A model generated the notes under the pieces. The model did not search any database. It saw nothing but the letters and a program-made list of their open reading frames with translations, and was not told where the DNA came from. A stretch of 64,000 nucleotides of DNA, from contig NC_068350.1 in the NCBI RefSeq assembly GCF_014633365.1, positions 3,229,001 through 3,293,000 on the forward strand. Direction: 5' to 3'. The position numbers were made by a program, and so were the translations under genes. Positions 59,221-64,000 of the stretch are shown here, piece after piece. The DNA is from Diospyros lotus (taxonomy: Eukaryota; Streptophyta; Magnoliopsida; Ericales; Ebenaceae). Positions within the stretch are counted from its first letter, which is position 1, and each line of letters begins with the position of its first letter.

Positions 59221-60232
59221 CAGCATATATAATATAACCCAGCCAATATATATATATATATATCCTCAATTTTCGGTGCATTATATATAATCGAATCGAA
59301 TAATTAAATATTCCCAGTTCCCAGTTTCTCTCTGGAGGGAGAAGATAATGTTGGGCAGAAGAAGCAGAATGGTACCTATCCAAATTAGGACCACTGCTCC
59401 TCCAAATTTCTGCACTTTGAATGGTACCTATCCATCTGAAAATGACCATCCGAATTTCAAAACTCACGGCCATCCATCACCCGCCCTAGCTACTCTATAC
59501 TTAATTATATATATATATATTAATCAATCTTTAATATGCATAATTATCTATATAACACATACATATATCTATATATAATATCATTGCTAGCTAGTTGCAC
59601 CAGTACTATGACTGGTCCACCAACTTGTTCTCCATACCATATACATTCATCTCATCTCTCGGATCCTCCATCAACGCGTGTATGAAAGCGATCGGAGTTG
59701 CTGCAGGGTTTACCCAAAATTAACCCTCTTGGATTCAGTAAAAACCAGGGAGAATTAATTGATGAGAAAGTATCACTGTACCATTATTTCTGTCTGTCTC
59801 ATGAATAAATAAATATATATGAACAGGATGGCGTTGAAGCAAACCCTTGTACTTACTTGGGCAACTGAGAGTGATTCATGTTCGTAGAAGATATGATATA
59901 TAATTTGATTAAGATGTATCTTATTTCTATGGCCACACATAAAATAATAATAATAGTAGTAACAATAATAATCTATAATATTTACTGGGTTTCATTTACA
60001 CCACTTCCTTCTTTTCTGCAGTACTACGCAAAGTAGAAATTAATTAATGTTCTTGGGAATCAACACAAGCAAATAGTTCTTACTTCGCTATTTTTTCTTT
60101 TTGTTTTTTTTCCATTGAACACATGGCTGCACATGCATTTGCTCCTCCAATGGCGTATCCACTCTTAACAGTCAATAAACCTTCACTATCATTTCTGAAA
60201 CTAGATTAAATTTACACGTACAAAAATGGTCA
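59221..60232. other. 3' flank of the OFP15/18-like gene and intergenic DNA
   Basis: No gene is seen. The short direct repeat AATGGTACCTATCCA occurs at 59368-59382 and 59418-59432, with (TA)n runs near 59246-59261 and 59504-59519. Confidence 0.5.
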
Positions 60233-60934
60233 TCAAACAGCCGAAGAAGATGAACCAGAATCCACTGTTTGTTCAATCTCAACGTCGACGGCTTCCACCG
60301 ACGACAAACAAGGACTGGTAGAATTAGAAGTGGAAGAAGAAAACGATATTAATGGTGACTTAGGCGAATGAACGGCGGTGAAACTAGAACAAGATTGATC
60401 ATTATCAGAACAAGACGAAGAAGAAGTGAAAGCAAAACCCACCAGTAAATCAACGAAGGCTCCAACTATATAGCCATGATTGCTCTTGCCATTGACCTTC
60501 AAATAACAGCTCAAAAGCTCTTCCAGGCTCTCCAAATCCTTGAGCCCGTGCGCCGCCACCATCTCCTCCATTGATATCTTGAAATCCCGGCAGGGGTCGT
60601 TGGAATCCAGCTCCATGGCCACGCTCTCTTTGAACGGAAAGCAGTCGCCTTTGGCTTCGTCCAGTATTGAGCTCGTCTCTCCCGGCTCGAAGAACAGCCG
60701 ATCGGCGTTGCGCAGCCCGCGGATCACGGCCTCCACGGACTCGCCGGCGTTCGCGGCGGCGGCAGAGTCCTCCGGCTCAGATACGAAGCTGGCGGGGTCG
60801 GAAGGGGCGTCGACCACGCCGGCGTAGGCGGAGTTGATGGTCTTGAAGATGGCGTTTTCGGCCCGGAAAGAGAGAGTTCTGGGGCTGACGCAAGAAGGGA
60901 GAAAGTGGAGCTTCATGATCTTCTTCCTGGCCAT
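60233..60934 (-). CDS. OVATE family transcriptional repressor, OFP15/OFP18-like
   Basis: Intronless frame of 233 codons on the minus strand. The start is taken at the ATG at 60934 (MARKKIMKLHFLPSCVSPRT). The opening PSCVSPRTLSFRAENAIFKT, followed by INSAYAG, is typical of the OFP13/15/16/18 group. The OVATE domain lies at about residues 104-167: VAMELDSNDPCRDFKISMEE, then LEELLSCYLKVNGKSNHGYI and VGAFVDLLVGF. The tail is serine-rich and acidic. These proteins repress transcription with homeodomain partners and affect organ shape. This gene and the OFP6-like gene at 45515-46048 converge and recall the linked Arabidopsis OFP6/OFP18 genes. Its coding GC content is much higher than its surroundings. 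Confidence 0.92.
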   Translation of the reverse strand: MARKKIMKLHFLPSCVSPRTLSFRAENAIFKTINSAYAGVVDAPSDPASFVSEPEDSAAAANAGESVEAVIRGLRNADRLFFEPGETSSILDEAKGDCFPFKESVAMELDSNDPCRDFKISMEEMVAAHGLKDLESLEELLSCYLKVNGKSNHGYIVGAFVDLLVGFAFTSSSSCSDNDQSCSSFTAVHSPKSPLISFSSSTSNSTSPCLSSVEAVDVEIEQTVDSGSSSSAV

Positions 60935-61133
60935 TGGTTTTTTTGGGTAGGAAATATATATGTGGGTTCGAGTTTGAAGTTTGAATGATGGAATTGGGTT
61001 CTTCTTCAGTGGAGGAGTTCTCGCTGCGGCATTAATGGAGGGGCAGAGAGTTTCAGGGGAAGATTTTAAAGGTTAAGGAATGGTGTGGTGAGATGAAAGT
61101 GGGAATCCAGAAGACCAGATTGGTGGGTCTTCG

Positions 61134-61140
61134 TTTTATA
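61134..61140 (-). promoter_or_regulatory. TATA box of the OFP15/18-like gene
   Basis: On the minus strand TATAAAA lies about 200 bases before the ATG. Other TATA-like runs lie further upstream (61148-61165), so the choice is tentative. Confidence 0.45.
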
Positions 61141-62446
61141 TGAGTTTAAATATATAATATATATACACGTATATTCAAATCAAATAGACCCAACGTATAT
61201 AAGAGACCATAGTTGATGATATATGTGTGACTGGTATTCAAATTTTGAGGATGAGCTATGTTTATAATTTGTGTAGTTTGTTTTAAAAAAAAAAAAAAAA
61301 AACCAATCATAGAAATTAATTTAAATTCATTTAACAAGGGAAGGAAGTAAATGCTGTTTGGTAGAGTCAATTGAATGTGGCAGTAGTAGTAGTAGTAGTA
61401 GTAATAGGGTTTCCTCTCTTCCTTCCCCCTCTTTCACTCAACAGTAACTTTTTAAGCTTCTTCTCGATAATGTAAACTTATTTATGGTTCCTTTATAATT
61501 ATTTATTTTTAATTATCATTCATTCATCTGTACCATTTTAATCTAAATTCTACATCTTTATTTTTGTATTAAACTTTGCCAATAATTTGGGAAGCCATTT
61601 TTTTCCTTGCCAATCGACATTTGTTACTTAAGCCCAAGAAAGAAAATATATTCTAATCATCATCTTTAGCTAATCGAGAAGATTATTAATTTTGTGGTCA
61701 GTATCATAAAAAAAAAAAGATAGAATAGGGGAGGGGAGGGGGTTTGAGAAACAACATATGGGGCTCAATGTTATTGGAAGTATTTAAAAGTATAAGCCTC
61801 TGTCACGTGCACTCCCAGTTGGCGATTGTGACTCCAAGAGAGCGATGGACAGGATATGCATTAAGACCCACTCACTCATTTACCTTTGTATACATCACAT
61901 TGATTTCATACCTTAAAATATGACAACACAATGGGGGGAAGCCTAATTTAATGAACCACCCATCCACATGGACGACGTTACTTCTCTCCTAATCTAAGCA
62001 AATTACATGTAATTTTAATATTAATAGATGAAACTTTTCACCCATTCCAGCAAGAAATCTGCTTGTGAATTTGAGTAATTCCTGTTACTTCCCAAGTTAA
62101 AATAAGAGAGAGGAAAGTTGGTTGTTGGACACCTAATATTAAGATCATCAAATCTATTATGTCGAATTGAGTTCTGAAACCGATCGACACAAGGATTCAA
62201 ATTTGAGCTGGCTAAAATGCCAGATAGAGTTGCAAATAGTGATGAACCAAGTTGTGACCACTGAAATGGGAGGGGCCCACTGGGCTGGCACATGACATGA
62301 TTTGAAGCATAATGGATTTGGGTTTCTACAAATACAAATGTTGTCTTCATACTTGAGAAATAAGGGACCATGGTACAGCTACCGTTGCCAAGTGGCCCCC
62401 ACTGGTTCTTTAAAGCTTAGATGTACATTACATACATACATACACA
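61141..62446. other. Upstream region of the OFP15/18-like gene, no gene seen
   Basis: Contains an A-run at 61285-61301, a (TAG)n repeat at about 61383-61405 and ordinary intergenic DNA. Confidence 0.5.
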
Positions 62447-62469
62447 CCCCCCCCCCCCCCCCCCCCCCC
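62447..62469. repeat. C23 homopolymer after (ACAT)n/(AC)n
   Basis: A run of 23 C follows the microsatellite CATACATACATACACA. It is the third long C tract in the window. Confidence 0.95.
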
Positions 62470-62796
62470 GTGGCCCATGCAATGCGATGCATGTGTTCAA
62501 CTTCTCAACTTCATCATTTTCATGCCCCTTTGATCTTGGGCGGCCTGCTCCGCACTCCATAATGTGACGTGTCGATCCAAAATTAGATAATATATGCATA
62601 AATTTGTAAAAACATTAAAGGAAAATGAGATTAAAATAAAGGACATCGTGCTGACCAGAACTAAAAAAACTTATAAACTGAAAACAAACACATGATCTAG
62701 ACCAAACAGGGCCTCAAAAATCTTCTTTCAAACAAAGAAAAAAGTACAAAAACCTCCATATAGAACTGAAAACCTTGAGGTCCCAATGCCTTTCAG

Positions 62797-62954
62797 AATC
62801 AAATGGGAAAGTGACGTTCATGCCAAGTGAAGTGGATGAGGATGACCCTGTTGATATGCTCAAGTCAAGTCATTCAAAAACAATTAGCAGGGATTCAAGC
62901 TTTGATCCTCTCCCATGCATAAACTTAATTAAACTCTCTATGGAAATCTCTTAA
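62797..62954 (+). pseudogene. Coding-like fragment of unknown family
   Basis: After an acceptor-like CCTTTCAG the frame reads SNGKVTFMPSEVDEDDPVDM, then LKSSHSKTISRDSSFDPLP, and ends at TAA (62952-62954). The acidic and serine-rich composition looks like a disordered protein segment. I cannot place it in a family and see no neighbouring exons. Confidence 0.3.
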
Positions 62955-64000
62955 AGAGAGAAGAGGACCACCATCCGCATATAGATGCCAAATTTGCATA
63001 CCTAGGCTAGACCTGAATTTGACAATTGACAGCACAACTTGTTACCTAACTGTGATATTGCCAACTGCCAAGATTCACTCGTACAATGCTGTTCACTCCA
63101 ACCGGTTGTCTCCTTTTTCAACCAGAATGGACTCTTCACTGAAATTTGGGAGGCCTAAGGGGCTCCAACTACACCTAATAATGCAAACTGCAAGCACGCA
63201 TCAAATTTAGGTCTAAAATTGAGTAAAGGAATGGACATTTCAAACCCACTATTAGCCTCTGATTCTCCATTTCTAGGATTTGTCATGTCAGGGAATTACC
63301 TATTAGGTGCCATCGCTACAACTTTCATTGATCCTGTTGGCTAGTATAATTTGTGGGGTTGTCACAAAAGAGAATCTTGGTTTGGTTCCTCATGATGTTG
63401 GCTAGAAAATCACAATGGCTAATACAAGTTCAATATGCATCAACACCCTTAACAGCAGGGAAGTAACATAAACGACACTTCAGGCATCAAGCAAACTGCT
63501 TGTAAAACTCGGGAAGATTTTTTTTCATCCTCTTATCTACTAGGAATTGCACATGCATAACTTCCATCTAGTCTACATCATCATCATAAAACACAAACCT
63601 ACACCCCCCTTCCACGTGTATAACAAATACAGCACACAAGTTCTAGCAAGCAAAACATAATAAATGTCTTCTATTAGCATGGTCTAACAAGCTAAATTTT
63701 GATTCCCACAGCATGCTGAATGTGCAAGTTACTAATACATATCATAAACCAATGAGTCAATGACATGAGATGATCTTAGCACAAAAAGAAGAATGGGAAA
63801 TACAAAAAAGCGAGCAAGAAGGAGCTAAGTAGGAGAAAAAACCTTATGGGGAAGGTAAAGGCAAGTTACAAATAATCTCTATAAATTGTCAACCAATCAC
63901 AATATAAGTTTATTTCAACAATTCTCTTATGATGAGAGAGAGAGAGAGAGAGAGAACAACTAGGAAGGAAAAAACACAGGGAAAGAAAAACGACAGAACT
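62955..64000. other. Intergenic sequence to window end
   Basis: No gene is recognised. A (GA)n run lies at about 63932-63954. Confidence 0.5.

Noticed and set aside
1..64000. CRISPR arrays, operons and other prokaryotic features
   Set aside because: The window is plant nuclear DNA with spliced genes; the regular repeats seen are microsatellites or transposon-derived.

Overview
The window is nuclear DNA of a flowering plant, most likely a woody eudicot. It is AT-rich and intron-rich. It carries a plant tRNA-Asn(GUU), plant-specific families (ureide permease, RUS/DUF647, OVATE family, P-type PPR) and many LTR and DNA transposons. The species cannot be fixed from the sequence.

Layout. 1-4849: decayed Ty3/gypsy element on the minus strand, cut by the window edge and inserted into an older plus-strand gypsy remnant (about 4858-5932). 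5933-10307: ERLIN/SPFH gene on the plus strand. Eight exons are present, but the N-terminal exon is not visible. 10308-13704: a small MITE and a 945-bp Mutator-like element with a 10-bp target duplication. 13705-18133 and 21989-25737: two tandem ureide permease (UPS) genes with identical seven-exon structure. 26942-35312: RUS3-like DUF647 gene on the minus strand with 14 exons; its first intron holds a degraded LTR element. 35474-37116: a DNA-transposon-like element and a tRNA-Asn gene. 37237-39210: intronless PPR gene. 39211-45400: repeats and unidentified coding-like scraps. 45515-46048: OVATE protein (OFP6-like). 46049-60232: repeat territory with two foldback elements and a candidate 4.6-kb Helitron containing about 11 degenerate copies of an AT-rich repeat. 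60233-60934: a second OVATE gene (OFP15/18-like) on the minus strand. 60935-64000: no confident gene.

Together. ERLIN followed by tandem UPS genes matches the order I recall in Arabidopsis (At2g03510, then At2g03520/At2g03530). The two OVATE genes resemble the linked Arabidopsis pair OFP6/OFP18. The most notable gene-level points are two GC-AG introns (ERLIN and RUS3), a Walker A-like motif kept in the first UPS copy and lost in the second, and a duplicated start-codon region upstream of the first UPS gene. No complete new system is evident. The structures most likely to be undescribed are the foldback elements and the Helitron-like element with its repeats. All exon models were read by eye from splice sites and family knowledge; no search was run.
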